DNA of 64,000 nucleotides from contig CANTXF010000065.1 in the NCBI GenBank assembly GCA_947853665.1, positions 1 through 64,000 on the forward strand. The letters run 5' to 3'. A program made the translations under genes and the position numbers. This stretch comes from an uncultured Deferribacterales bacterium (GTDB taxonomy: Bacteria > Chrysiogenota > Deferribacteres > Deferribacterales > Mucispirillaceae). The notes under the pieces are model-generated. The model saw nothing but the letters and a program-made list of their open reading frames with translations, ran no database searches and had not been told where the DNA came from. Position 1 is the stretch's first letter. Each line of letters begins with the position of its first letter. Below are positions 24,657 to 33,777 of this stretch, piece after piece.

Positions 24657-25050
24657 AAGATCCTCCGCCGTATTGCACAAGATTACCGCGGAATTAACGG
24701 CTGGTGCAGGCAAAAGCGACCCCCGGTGAGAGAAAATACGCCTTAAACACACCGGCAAAGCGGCTTTTAGAGAGGAAACCCTCCTTTGCCGCGCTCCTCC
24801 AGCCTTAATGATGAACGCTGCCCCTTACGCTCACCATATATGAAACATCAGCGCAGTCCGCTCCACAGTAAAACAAGGCGGAGCAAAAGCTCTCAATGCC
24901 GTTTCCGAACCAGCCGTGAAATAAACCGCATAAGTAGAGCGAAGCAGGTATTACAAATATTTCGGCATAATCGCGGGCCCTAGGAAATAGCCGGCCGAAT
25001 TTATTAAAGAATACGCCCGTTTTCCGCGGCGGCAAAGCCTGACGGAGTAC
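24657..25050. other. gene-free convergent intergenic stretch with inverted repeats
   Basis: Nearly 400 bp between two 3' ends, unusually long for this compact region. It holds a perfect 8-bp inverted repeat CGGCAAAG (24753-24760) / CTTTGCCG (24784-24791) with an inner GAGG/CCTC stem. No coding frame is convincing. A small RNA is possible but not shown. Confidence 0.35.
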
Positions 25051-25081
25051 AAAAAAATACGGAGCATAATGCTCCGTATTT
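25051..25081 (-). terminator. terminator of the corC-like gene
   Basis: Arms of 13 bp, AAATACGGAGCAT and ATGCTCCGTATTT around one base, followed on the minus strand by seven T. It ends the dap-corC transcription unit. Confidence 0.85.
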
Positions 25082-25093
25082 AAGGGAATACGG

Positions 25094-26437
25094 CTATTCG
25101 TTTCCCGGTTCTTCTTCGTACTCCGGTTTATCCAGCTTAACGGCACGTATTTTCTTGATTCTGGGGCCGTCCGTCTCAAGCACCTCGTAGGAGCAGAAAG
25201 CGTCCTCCACCTTATCCCCCACGGCGGGAAGCCTGCCCAGCAGGTTAAAAACATAACCGCCCAGAGTTACCTGCTCGCATTCCTCATAATCCACGCCCTG
25301 CTCCTCCCCGGCGTCATCAAGGTCTATCATGGCGTCAAAAACGTAGGTCTTATCGTCCAGCTTTTTATATTCTTCAGTTTTAAGGTCGTGCTCGTCCGAT
25401 ATGTCGCCCATTACCTCCTCGATTATATCCTCCATCGTAAGAAGGCCGGCGGTACCGCCGTATTCGTCGATAACGAGGGCGGTATGTATCTGCTGGCGGT
25501 TCATCTTGGCAAGTATATCGGCGATGGAAGCCATTTCCGGAACTATTATCATTTCCCTCACCAGGTGGGAAAGGTCGTGGGAGGGGTTTTCCGAAAGCTC
25601 GTTTTCAAGCAGGTCCCTTATATGTATCATGCCGATAACCATATCTTTGCCGCCACGGCAGTAAGGATAGCGCGTGTGGCGGGTAGTGCGCACTATCTGT
25701 ATGTTTTCCTCGTAGCTGTTTTCCGCTTTAAGGCAGATAATATCCCTGCGGGGGGTCATTATTTCCTTTGCTGTTGTATCGGAAAAATCCACGGCGTTTT
25801 TGATTATCTCCTCCTCTACGGAGTCGATAAAACCGCCTTTAAGGCTCTCTCCCGCTATAAATTTAAGCTCCTCCTCCGAATGGGCGGACTCGCTTTCGGA
25901 AGCTGGCTTTATACCCATCCTGGCAAGGAAAAAGGCCGCCAGCTTATCGAACAGCTTGATGAGAGGATAAAAAAGTATCCAGAAACCGTGCAGAGGCCTT
26001 GCCACCGCAAGGGCTGAACTTTCCGAGCGGGCTATCGCTATGGATTTCGGTATCAGCTCCCCGGCAACGACGTGCAGCAGAGTAATAAAAGTAAAAGCTA
26101 TCGCAAAACTCACCGAATGGAGCAAAACCGTGTTGGAGCCGAAAAGGCCGCCGAAAATCTTTTCCAGAAGGCGGGCCACGGCAGGTTCCCCTATCCAGCC
26201 CAAAGCCAGGGAGGAAAGGGTTATGCCCAACTGGGTGGCGCTTAAATAAGAATCGAGCTTGCCGGTCATCTCCAGCGCCAGCCTGGCATTGCGGCGGCCG
26301 TTTTTAACAAGCTCCTCAAGGCGGGAGCGCCTAACTTTTACGATGGAAAATTCCGACAATACGAAAAAACCGTTCAAAAGCACAAGAAAAAACGCTAAAA
26401 GAAGCATTAGCACAGATTGTCCAAACTGGGCGTCCAT
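25094..26437 (-). CDS. CorC/HlyC-family membrane protein (CNNM + CBS)
   Basis: A 447-aa inner-membrane protein. A CNNM (DUF21) domain with about four helices (residues 1-190, including FVLSEFSIVKVRRSRLEEL and SYLSATQLGITLSSLALGWIGEPA), two CBS modules (about 210-335, with EIMTPRRDI and LVIDEYGGTAGLLTMEDIIEEVMGDI) and a C-terminal CorC_HlyC domain (about 350-435) are visible. Relatives handle magnesium or cobalt efflux. RBS AGGAGT is 4 nt before ATG. It follows dapB by about 90 bp and may belong to the dap operon. Confidence 0.9.
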   Translation of the reverse strand: MDAQFGQSVLMLLLAFFLVLLNGFFVLSEFSIVKVRRSRLEELVKNGRRNARLALEMTGKLDSYLSATQLGITLSSLALGWIGEPAVARLLEKIFGGLFGSNTVLLHSVSFAIAFTFITLLHVVAGELIPKSIAIARSESSALAVARPLHGFWILFYPLIKLFDKLAAFFLARMGIKPASESESAHSEEELKFIAGESLKGGFIDSVEEEIIKNAVDFSDTTAKEIMTPRRDIICLKAENSYEENIQIVRTTRHTRYPYCRGGKDMVIGMIHIRDLLENELSENPSHDLSHLVREMIIVPEMASIADILAKMNRQQIHTALVIDEYGGTAGLLTMEDIIEEVMGDISDEHDLKTEEYKKLDDKTYVFDAMIDLDDAGEEQGVDYEECEQVTLGGYVFNLLGRLPAVGDKVEDAFCSYEVLETDGPRIKKIRAVKLDKPEYEEEPGNE

Positions 26438-26528
26438 TTTACTCCTGGAAATGTTATTTGGCCCGGCCGCGCCGGAGCCTGTATTTTATGCAGAAAGACC
26501 CCTTACGCTCAAAGGGTCCCGTAAAAAC

Positions 26529-27326
26529 CTAAAAAAGCACGTCCTCCATACCGTATAAACCGGCGGGCCTGCCCTTTATCCATTTGGCGGCGGCAACGGC
26601 CCCTTCGGCAAAAGTGGCTCTCGTATGGGCTCGGTGGGTTATTTCTATACGCTCTCCCCCGCCGAAGAAAAATACTGTATGATCGCCCACCACGTCTCCG
26701 CCGCGAAGGGTCTGGATGCCTATCTCGCCGTCCCTGCGCTCCCCTATAAGGCCATGCCTGCAATAAACCGCGTCCTTATCAATATTCAGGCCGGCCGCTT
26801 CCGCCACGGCCTCCGCTATGCCTAGAGCCGTGCCGGAGGGAGCGTCCTTTTTCATACGGTGGTGAGTTTCCACGATTTCTATATCGTATCCTTTAAGGCT
26901 TTTTGCCGCCATAGCCGCAAGGCGGAACATCACGTTTACGCCGAGACTCATATTGGGAGCCACAAGCAATGGTATCCTGCCGCCCAGAGAGGCAAGCTCC
27001 GCCTTCTGCTCGGGAGAAAACCCGGTGCTGCCCACGACCACCGGCAGGCCGAGACCGGCGTAATCGGGTATGCGGGACACCGTAACCGGAGCGCCGGTAA
27101 AATCTATAATAACGTCCGCCCCTTCAGCGGCCTCTTTAAGTCCGCCGGATATAAGGGGGCCGCCTTTGCCGCAGCCTGCAAGCTCGTAAACGGGAACGCC
27201 TATGGCGTCTCCGTCCGCCCTGTCGGCGGCGCCGGAAATTTCCGTTTCGGGGTCCTTATAAGCCACGGCGGCAATATTTTTGCCCATGCGCCCCGCCGCC
27301 CCTACTATACATATCTTTAAAGGCAT
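26529..27326 (-). CDS. dapB: 4-hydroxy-tetrahydrodipicolinate reductase
   Basis: NAD(P)H-dependent step in lysine and diaminopimelate synthesis; 265 aa. Motifs are IVGAAGRMGKNIA (dinucleotide binding), VIIDFTGAPVT, VVGSTGFS, APNMSLGVN and the catalytic VETHHRMKKDAPSGTA with His and Lys. It lies 3 bp after dapA. Confidence 0.96.
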   Translation of the reverse strand: MPLKICIVGAAGRMGKNIAAVAYKDPETEISGAADRADGDAIGVPVYELAGCGKGGPLISGGLKEAAEGADVIIDFTGAPVTVSRIPDYAGLGLPVVVGSTGFSPEQKAELASLGGRIPLLVAPNMSLGVNVMFRLAAMAAKSLKGYDIEIVETHHRMKKDAPSGTALGIAEAVAEAAGLNIDKDAVYCRHGLIGERRDGEIGIQTLRGGDVVGDHTVFFFGGGERIEITHRAHTRATFAEGAVAAAKWIKGRPAGLYGMEDVLF

Positions 27327-27329
27327 ATA

Positions 27330-28214
27330 TCACCCGTTGACCGTTTTAACGCCGAGAGCGTTCAAAACGGCTTTTAATTTGGCCGAATTGCCGTCGGACA
27401 TGGGAATAAGAGGCAAACGTATCTCGTCGGAGGAAAGGCCCAGCATATACATTGCCCTTTTTACCGGTATGGGGTTAGTTTCCAGAAATACGGCCTTGAA
27501 AAGGTCGAAAAGTTTATAGTGCATTTCCGCCGCGCCTTTAAAATCCCCTGCGTCGAACCTGTCGCAAAGGAGAGCCATCATATCGGGCACAATATTTGTA
27601 ACTACCGATATCACACCCTTTGCGCCTATGGCCATAAGAGGAAAAGTAAGGGAATCTTCCCCGGAAAGAAGCACGAAGCCTTCCCGCGCGTTTTTCATTA
27701 TGGCGGAAGCCTGGTCCAGCGAGCCGCTCGCTTCCTTTATGCCCGCGATATTCTCAACGCCGGAAAGCCTTACCACAGTCTCCGGCAGCATATTGACCCC
27801 GGTTCTCGAGGGAACGTTATAAAGTATCTGCGGTATATCCACCTGCTCGGCCACATATTTAAAATGTCTGTAAAGCCCTTCCTGGGTAGGCTTGTTATAG
27901 TAAGGGGTTATCAGCAGCACGGCGTCGGCCCCGGCCTTGCGGGCGTGCTCGGCGAAAAACACCGTCTCCCTAGTGCTGTTGGAACCGGCCCCGGCGATAA
28001 CTGGCACGCGGCCTTTTACCTGATCTATAACGACCTCTATTACCCGGCAGTGCTCCTCGTAGGAAAGTGTGGCCGATTCTCCCGTGGTGCCGCAGGGAAC
28101 AAGGCCGTCCGTACCTCCGGATATCTGAAATTCTACAAGGTTTCTAAGCCCTTCTTCATCCACCTTTCCGTCTTTAAACGGCGTGATAAGGGCCGCTATG
28201 CTTCCGTGGAACAT
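27330..28214 (-). CDS. dapA: 4-hydroxy-tetrahydrodipicolinate synthase
   Basis: Condenses pyruvate with aspartate semialdehyde; 294 aa TIM barrel. GTTGESATLSYEEH, the catalytic Tyr in ILYNVPSRTGVN and the Schiff-base Lys in NIAGIKEASGSL are all present. It sits in the dapF-dapA-dapB operon. Confidence 0.96.
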   Translation of the reverse strand: MFHGSIAALITPFKDGKVDEEGLRNLVEFQISGGTDGLVPCGTTGESATLSYEEHCRVIEVVIDQVKGRVPVIAGAGSNSTRETVFFAEHARKAGADAVLLITPYYNKPTQEGLYRHFKYVAEQVDIPQILYNVPSRTGVNMLPETVVRLSGVENIAGIKEASGSLDQASAIMKNAREGFVLLSGEDSLTFPLMAIGAKGVISVVTNIVPDMMALLCDRFDAGDFKGAAEMHYKLFDLFKAVFLETNPIPVKRAMYMLGLSSDEIRLPLIPMSDGNSAKLKAVLNALGVKTVNG

Positions 28215-28228
28215 TAAGTCCTCCCGCG

Positions 28229-29044
28229 TCAGTAGTTGTAAGCCTCGATATTGACAGAGCCGGTATAAACCAGCCTGGCCTCTCCCTGCAGATAAACTTT
28301 GCCGCCTTCCGAGTAAACGGTGAGAGTTTTGCCGCCGGAGGTAAGCACCCTGACGGGGCTTTCCGCCATGCCCAGCCGTATGGCCGCAAGTGCGGAAGCC
28401 GTGCAGCCAGTGCCGCAGGCCAGGGTCTCCCCCTCCACTCCCCGCTCGAAAGTGCGCGCGCGCATATCGTGGGGGCCGTTTACCGTAACGAAATTTACGT
28501 TCGTCCCCTCCGGGCCGAACATGGCGTCCCGCCTTACCGCGGAACCCGCGGCCATTATATCAACAGCCTCGGCGTCATCCGTAAAAATAACGGCGTGGGG
28601 AACCCCCGTATTGATAAAAACGGGCTTGTACGAAACGCCGGCGGCATTTATGGAAGGCAGATCCGCGTTAAAGGAATGGGGAGGCGTCAACAGCACCTTT
28701 ACCTCCGCTCCGTCAAGAACGAAGCCCTCTATTATGCCGGCTCCCGTTTCAAAAGTCATCTCTTTGGGAGCGATTTTGTTTATGTAAGCGTATCTGGCGG
28801 CGCAGCGCGCCCCGTTGCCGCACATGGCGGGCATAGTGCCGTCCGAATTATAAAACCGCCACTTAAAATTAGCCTTGTCAGATTTTTCGATTAATATAAG
28901 GCCGTCCGCCCCGACGGATAAGCCTCTGGCGCAGACCTTGCGCACGAAATTCGCGTCCGCGATATCGTTTACCTCGCCGCTGCGGTTGTCGATTATTATA
29001 AAATCGTTGCCGTTGCCGCTCATTTTGCTGAAAGCTATGGGCAT
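28229..29044 (-). CDS. dapF: diaminopimelate epimerase
   Basis: Interconverts LL- and meso-diaminopimelate; 271 aa with two pseudo-symmetric halves. FSKMSGNGNDFIIID starts the protein. The catalytic cysteines are in MPAMCGNGARCAARYAY and TLACGTGCTASALA. First gene of the dap operon, behind a good promoter (29082-29110). The meso-DAP supplied fits the NlpC/P60-type wall enzyme in the window. Confidence 0.96.
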   Translation of the reverse strand: MPIAFSKMSGNGNDFIIIDNRSGEVNDIADANFVRKVCARGLSVGADGLILIEKSDKANFKWRFYNSDGTMPAMCGNGARCAARYAYINKIAPKEMTFETGAGIIEGFVLDGAEVKVLLTPPHSFNADLPSINAAGVSYKPVFINTGVPHAVIFTDDAEAVDIMAAGSAVRRDAMFGPEGTNVNFVTVNGPHDMRARTFERGVEGETLACGTGCTASALAAIRLGMAESPVRVLTSGGKTLTVYSEGGKVYLQGEARLVYTGSVNIEAYNY

Positions 29045-29081
29045 AGTCTTCTCTACCCCGAAATAAAACTGTTTGCACTAA

Positions 29082-29110
29082 AAAATAACATTACGCGGGC
29101 CAATTGTCAA
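29082..29110 (-). promoter_or_regulatory. sigma70-type promoter of the dap operon
   Basis: On the minus strand TTGACA (29110-29105), a 17-bp spacer and TATTTT (29087-29082), about 38 bp before the dapF start. Confidence 0.6.
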
Positions 29111-29253
29111 AATATGTTTATGAAAGGACGCCCTCTTTTTTTGTATAAAAACCCGTATGAACCGGGGGATTGCCGTCCGCACGTCATAAAAGTTGCCATT
29201 TAAGGGGATAAGGTATAAAATGAAAGCGTAGATTTATTAAGGAGCGTGCCGCA

Positions 29254-29694
29254 GTGTCCCTGGCGACAAATAAGAAAGCGTACCACGAGTACGAGATAAT
29301 AAGCGAAATGGAAGCAGGCATAGAGCTTGCGGGAACGGAAGTAAAATCCGTGAAGGCGGGCCGGGTCAATATGAAGGACTCCTACGTTAAGATAATAAAC
29401 GGCGAAATGTATCTTATAAACTGCCACATATCCCCCTACGAGCAGGGCAATATATTTAACCGCGATCCTCTGAGACAGCGGAAGCTGCTCATGCACAGAC
29501 GCGAAATAGACCAGCTTCTGGGAAAAGTGCAGGAAAAGGGCCTCGCCCTGACCGCAACCAAAATATACATAAAGGCGCGCCGCGTAAAAGTGCAGGTGGC
29601 TCTTGCCAGAGGCAAAAAGCTGTACGACAAACGCCGGACGATGAAAGAAAAAGACCTTAAAAGAGAATTGGAAAGGGATTTTAAAACGCGCTAG
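29254..29694 (+). CDS. smpB: SsrA-binding protein
   Basis: Binds tmRNA and carries it to stalled ribosomes in trans-translation; 146 aa. TNKKAYHEYEIISEMEAGIELAGTEVKSVKAGRVNMKDSY, the ISPYEQGNIFNRDPLRQRKLLMHRREI segment and the basic C-tail (YDKRRTMKEKDLKRELERDFKTR) are typical. It starts with GTG (29254) behind AAGGAG. The tmRNA gene lies about 1.5 kb downstream on the same strand. Confidence 0.96.
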   Translation: MSLATNKKAYHEYEIISEMEAGIELAGTEVKSVKAGRVNMKDSYVKIINGEMYLINCHISPYEQGNIFNRDPLRQRKLLMHRREIDQLLGKVQEKGLALTATKIYIKARRVKVQVALARGKKLYDKRRTMKEKDLKRELERDFKTR

Positions 29695-29957
29695 CGCCCC
29701 CGTCTGCGTCCGCAAACAGCTTCGGCGGTTTTAATACCGCCGGTACGCTTACGGAAAATAGAGATTTTTATTTTTCGCGCAAAAGCCAGCCTGCAGCACA
29801 TTTCTAACATTTTATAAATATCTAATAACAAAAAATAAATCATAACGTTCAAAAAATATCTTATTTTGTGTGTAACTATTTTTCGCGCCGCGCGACTAAA
29901 CCAGTAACAAGGCCGAACGAGCCTAAAAAAAGAACAGGATTAAATCGGAGGAAACAA

Positions 29958-30386
29958 ATGAAGAAACTTATTTTAGCTGCACTGGTATTCGGACTGATGG
30001 CGGCGGGCGCTCTGGCAAAAGATATGGTAGTATCCCCCGCCGCTCTGCCGCAGACGGCCCAGACTTTTATTCAGCAAAACTTTAAAAACGCCAACATAAT
30101 CTATGTAGAGCAGGATTGGGACGATTTTGAAGTGCGCCTGTCAGACGGCACCGAAATCGACTTCCACATAAACGGCGACTGGAAAGAAGTCAAAGCCTAC
30201 GGCACGCCGCTTCCGACTTCCATTCTGCCCGCACCTGTTGCAAACGCGGTAAAAAAAGCGCATCCGCAGGCAGTTATAATGAAAATTGAAAAAGAATGGA
30301 ACGGTTACGAAATAAAACTTAACAATATGATGGAAATGCTCATTATGGCGGACGGAACCCTCGTAGGCCAGAAACTGGACCACTAA
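29958..30386 (+). CDS. secreted PepSY-like protein (copy 1)
   Basis: A 142-aa periplasmic protein with a signal peptide (MKKLILAALVFGLMAAGALA). Two PepSY-like (BLIP-like) repeats follow: VEQDWDDFEVRLSDGTEIDFHINGDWKEVK and KIEKEWNGYEIKLNNMMEMLIMADGTLVGQK. ATG 29958 is behind CGGAGG; a longer frame upstream is not a signal peptide. About two-thirds identical by eye to the next gene, including the signal and the terminator, so this is a recent tandem duplication. Ligand unknown; such proteins often bind or inhibit proteases. Confidence 0.8.
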   Translation: MKKLILAALVFGLMAAGALAKDMVVSPAALPQTAQTFIQQNFKNANIIYVEQDWDDFEVRLSDGTEIDFHINGDWKEVKAYGTPLPTSILPAPVANAVKKAHPQAVIMKIEKEWNGYEIKLNNMMEMLIMADGTLVGQKLDH

Positions 30387-30414
30387 AAACGCATAAAACC
30401 GGAAAGCACTTAAG

Positions 30415-30442
30415 AACGCGGCCCGTATGGCCGCGTTTTTTT
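30415..30442 (+). terminator. terminator of PepSY-like copy 1
   Basis: AACGCGGCC, loop CGTAT, GGCCGCGTT, then T-run. Nearly identical in sequence to the terminator after copy 2. Confidence 0.85.
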
Positions 30443-30587
30443 ATATTTAAAATCCGAAGGAACAATAAACAATAACCCCTCGCAAAGCATACGCATATTT
30501 AACTGTAACCTTTTCCTCCTTAAAGCGACTAATAAAATAACGACACAAACATAGAGAGAAAAAACGTATAACATACCGGAGGAACCA

Positions 30588-31013
30588 ATGAAAAAATTTA
30601 TCTTATCAGCCGTAACGTTCGGCCTTTTAACAGCAGCCGCCCAGGCCGACATGCCTATGGCGCCCGCCGCCCTTCCGCAGCCGGCCCAGGCATTTATCCA
30701 GCAGCATTTTAAAAACACAGGCATAATGTATGTGGAGCAGGATGACGACGATGTGGAAGTGCGCCTGTCAGACGGCACGAAAATAGAATTTTACTTTAAC
30801 GGCGAGTGGAAGGAAGCAAAAGCCTACGGCAATCCGCTGCCTGTAACCATGCTGCCCAACCCCGTGGCCAACACGCTGAAAAAAGAGTATCCGCAGGCTC
30901 TGATAATAAAAGTGGAAAAAGAATGGAACGGGTACGAAATAAAGCTTAACAATATGATGAAACTCTTTATCGACGGAAACGGCACCCTGCTGGGGCAAAA
31001 GCTGGACCATTAA
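30588..31013 (+). CDS. secreted PepSY-like protein (copy 2)
   Basis: A 141-aa paralogue of the preceding gene with a signal peptide (MKKFILSAVTFGLLTAAAQA) and the same two repeats (VEQDDDDVEVRLSDGTKIEFYFNGEWKEAK and KVEKEWNGYEIKLNNMMKLFIDGNGTLLGQK). GGAGG precedes the ATG. Each copy has its own leader and terminator, so they are probably separate transcripts. Confidence 0.8.
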   Translation: MKKFILSAVTFGLLTAAAQADMPMAPAALPQPAQAFIQQHFKNTGIMYVEQDDDDVEVRLSDGTKIEFYFNGEWKEAKAYGNPLPVTMLPNPVANTLKKEYPQALIIKVEKEWNGYEIKLNNMMKLFIDGNGTLLGQKLDH

Positions 31014-31041
31014 AAAGAGCTTTAAGCATCAGGTTAATCAG

Positions 31042-31066
31042 CGCGGCCCGCATGGCCGCGTTTTTT
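31042..31066 (+). terminator. terminator of PepSY-like copy 2
   Basis: CGCGGCC, loop CGCAT, GGCCGCG, then six T. Confidence 0.85.
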
Positions 31067-31165
31067 ACGCGCAGCGGATATAAGAACGATTGTAATTGCT
31101 ATTTGGCTTAAGATAGTGTAACAGTATCAGTGTCAGCCGGTTACGCGGCGGATTTTTTCAAATAA

Positions 31166-31513
31166 GGGGGCGTACGGTTTCGACGGGGAGTCGAGGGTTT
31201 CGGATGCACGTCAAGGACTCGGGGCCTTGTAAAAAACCTGAGAAAACTAAATTAAACGCTAACGACGAATTAGCTCTCGCCGCCTAGTTGCGGCGACGTT
31301 CGTATGATCAGCCCGCCTGCGGCGGGTGATACGGGCGCAAAATAACGCAGGCTGGCCGGCCGCTTTGCCTCGAAGCGGAAGGCGAGAACAAGAGGCTTTC
31401 CCCAAACTTACTTTGGCTGTGGAGATGGGCGGGGGAGAAACAAGCATAGCCTAAACGTGTAGTATCCGGGATTGTAGGCTTTTCGGACAGGGGTTCGATT
31501 CCCCTCGCCTCCA
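31166..31513 (+). ncRNA. ssrA: transfer-messenger RNA (tmRNA)
   Basis: A 348-nt one-piece tmRNA. The 5' end GGGGGCG pairs with 3' CGCCTCC. The T arm is AGGGG-UUCGAUU-CCCCU and the discriminator A31513; CCA is not encoded. The tag frame starts at GCT 31258 and reads ANDELALAA before TAG (31285-31287), a typical degradation tag ending in LAA. With SmpB it rescues stalled ribosomes. Confidence 0.96.
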
Positions 31514-31641
31514 TTTCTATTATTATAAACAGCCCGCCAAGAACCCCAAGGCATTGCAAATTTATTTATTGTATATATCCGAAAATACATCGAGCCTAAA
31601 ATAAATATTCCTTTCCCGCTTTATCAGAAATTTTTATAAAA

Positions 31642-32469
31642 TTACTTTTTCCGCAGTTTTAGAGAAAACGAACGGCCATTATCCAAATCGAGTAAATAAA
31701 CATATCTGAATAATGAAACAAATTCATATGAATTAATTTCATCTGTAAATAAGGCGAAATTACCATTGCAATTATCAAAAACTACCAAAAGGTCGCATTC
31801 GTCACAATTATTTTTATAGGCTTCAAATTTATTATTTTTTGCACTAATTGTATTCTGGAGTTCTTCAAAAGGATTTTCTTTACACATTCCGCTGTTATTT
31901 ACGCAAGCGAACATATATGGTTCAAATATTTTGGAAACCGTAACGATAATTTTTTGAGATTTAATATCCACCCATTTTTTTATAACACCGAAAGATGTAA
32001 AATCTTCGTCTGCGAACGCCCGTATTATCTCGTTTTTTATATCCTTATCAGACGCGTTAAGATATTTAAAGCCCGGGTCATAAAGATAATTTATGTGATC
32101 TTCCCAATTCGTACTCCATTGACGTTCGTCATAAACATCTAACGTAATGGAAAGAGATACACCTTTTTTATCTTTAAAATAATAGCAGAGTTTATTAGCA
32201 ATATTTTGCAGTCTATATGTGGCGGATAATTTATCAGTATCCATATTGAGAGAAACAAGCTCAAGCCCAATAATTTTTCCGGAACACGTGTTAAATGTAA
32301 AATCTGGGCTTTCAGTGGCAGTTGCCTTTGTAATGCCGTTTACGGAGTACCACTCCATACCTGATTCTGTATCTAGAAAAAGTTTAAAATATATATTTTC
32401 TATACCTTTCTTAGGATCTTCATAGATCAAATATTTCCCGCCCTTATGCACAACGAAACCTTTTTTCAT
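31642..32469 (-). CDS. hypothetical AT-rich protein
   Basis: A 275-aa protein with no signal peptide or membrane helix and no family I recognise. It is strongly AT-rich compared with flanking genes and lies 128 bp from the 3' end of the tmRNA gene, a common insertion point for foreign DNA. It has a C-rich patch (NNSGMCKENPF and NNCDECDLLVVFDNC). Coding evidence is the long uninterrupted frame. Probably horizontally acquired; the function cannot be stated. Confidence 0.6.
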   Translation of the reverse strand: MKKGFVVHKGGKYLIYEDPKKGIENIYFKLFLDTESGMEWYSVNGITKATATESPDFTFNTCSGKIIGLELVSLNMDTDKLSATYRLQNIANKLCYYFKDKKGVSLSITLDVYDERQWSTNWEDHINYLYDPGFKYLNASDKDIKNEIIRAFADEDFTSFGVIKKWVDIKSQKIIVTVSKIFEPYMFACVNNSGMCKENPFEELQNTISAKNNKFEAYKNNCDECDLLVVFDNCNGNFALFTDEINSYEFVSLFRYVYLLDLDNGRSFSLKLRKK

Positions 32470-32900
32470 AACGTAATAAATCCAAAATATACAGTATTAA
32501 AACCACTATTCGTATCTTATATATATGAAATTACCAACATCTATATAGTAAACCGTAATTATTGTAATTCATAATGTAAAAATCCGATTTATGGGTACAT
32601 TTATTGAAGTTTAATACAATAGAATATAATAGTCGCTAAAAAAAGAATTATATTCAAGTTATAGACCAATTACAATAGTTTATGCGGCGGAACGAACAAT
32701 TACCAATACAAAGATTATACATTAAGAATTTTATTCATTAAGTATATTCTGGATAAATTTAAAGGAGCCGCTTATGGAGATATTTAAGTTCCAGAAGGCG
32801 GCAGCTTTGACGACATATTAGCGTTAATAAATATAAAGATATTGGTAAATACGGGAAATTCATTAAAAAATACGCTCTGTAATAATCTTTTAAAGCCGCG
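32470..32900. other. AT-rich gene-poor stretch with a possible decayed gene
   Basis: Mostly AT-rich. At 32774 an ATG behind AAAGGAG starts a 15-codon frame ending at 32821. One base back, another frame continues as VPEGGSFDDILALINIKILVN to about 32935. The two would join into one protein start with a one-base change, which suggests a broken gene remnant. No other feature is seen. Confidence 0.3.
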
Positions 32901-32924
32901 CGGGCGGAAAAGTGGTTCCGCCCG
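32901..32924. repeat. inverted repeat at the 3' end of the yej-type operon
   Basis: GGGCGGAA and TTCCGCCC with a 6-nt loop, plus a closing C-G pair, 28 bp after the DUF364 gene stop (minus strand). There is no convincing T-run; it may still end the operon or stabilise its mRNA. Confidence 0.45.
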
Positions 32925-32952
32925 TTAAGCCGATTTTATAAAAGTTTATCCT

Positions 32953-33777
32953 TTACGCTTTTTTTCTGATAACCGTCATTTCCGCCGATTTCCCGAAAAA
33001 GTGATAGCCCGAACCGCCTTCCGCGAGAATATCCAGCATATCGTCCGGTTTTGTTACCCGCACTCCGCCCACGATGGTGGCTCCCGCGCTGAAAAGCGCG
33101 TCGGGGATCATGCTGGCGCTTGGCCCGGTCACAAGCACCTCCGCTCCGTGTTTCACAAGCTTTAAAAGGCCGTCTATGGAATCGTTAATTATCGTCGTGC
33201 CGGTTATTATGGCCGTATCGGCTTCCGGCAGATATTTGGGAGCCTCCTCCGCCGGTCTGTAATATGGCATCTCATGCTCCATTATGGTTGCCGGGTCCTT
33301 TTCCAGCACGATATAAGGAGCGCCTTCCTTTACGCACTTTTTAAGAGCCGGCACAAGAGCGCCAACGATTACCACTTTTCCCGATTTATTAAGCTCCACC
33401 GCGTCTATGGCGTCTATGCCGTATTCAATATCGTATCCGGGATTTTTTTCTTTTTCCCAGTACATATTTGAAAGTGCGTTTAACACTGCAATACCCAGGG
33501 CTTTCCTTAACGGGCTTTTGCTGTTCAGATCTTCCAGATAATCGGCCACGGGCCTGTTTCCAAGCTTGCCGGATAAAGGCATTACTGCCGCCGAGCTGGG
33601 GCAGCATACGGCCTGGGGTATCGCTTTTACCGGAGTAAAGCACAAGCCTCCGTATCCGCCGGAAATTTTTACTCCGCTGAAAAACAGTCCCACCACCGCT
33701 TTTTCAACCTTTAAATCCCCTGCCCCGCCTATTTTTTTAAGCAGAATATCCGTGCTTTCTTTCAGAACGTTATTCAT
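32953..33777 (-). CDS. DUF4213/DUF364 protein (putative heavy-metal chelation family)
   Basis: A 274-aa protein. The N-terminal part (VVGLFFSGVKISGGYGGLCFTPV) fits DUF4213. The C-terminal two-thirds (KVVIVGALVPALKKC, ADTAIITGTTIINDSIDGLLKLV, VTGPSASMIPDALFSAGATIVGGVRV) fits DUF364, a Rossmann-like fold described as putative heavy-metal chelation. Relatives are often near metal or metallophore transport genes. It overlaps the alkaline phosphatase gene by 8 nt and is the last gene of the six-gene operon. Confidence 0.85.
   Translation of the reverse strand: MNNVLKESTDILLKKIGGAGDLKVEKAVVGLFFSGVKISGGYGGLCFTPVKAIPQAVCCPSSAAVMPLSGKLGNRPVADYLEDLNSKSPLRKALGIAVLNALSNMYWEKEKNPGYDIEYGIDAIDAVELNKSGKVVIVGALVPALKKCVKEGAPYIVLEKDPATIMEHEMPYYRPAEEAPKYLPEADTAIITGTTIINDSIDGLLKLVKHGAEVLVTGPSASMIPDALFSAGATIVGGVRVTKPDDMLDILAEGGSGYHFFGKSAEMTVIRKKA

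Noticed and set aside
24805-25254. 149-codon minus-strand frame in the convergent gap
   Set aside because: Overlaps the corC-like gene out of frame and crosses a strong terminator.
31514-32952. Integrative element at the tmRNA gene
   Set aside because: No integrase and no repeated tmRNA 3' core found, so only a composition-based suspicion remains.
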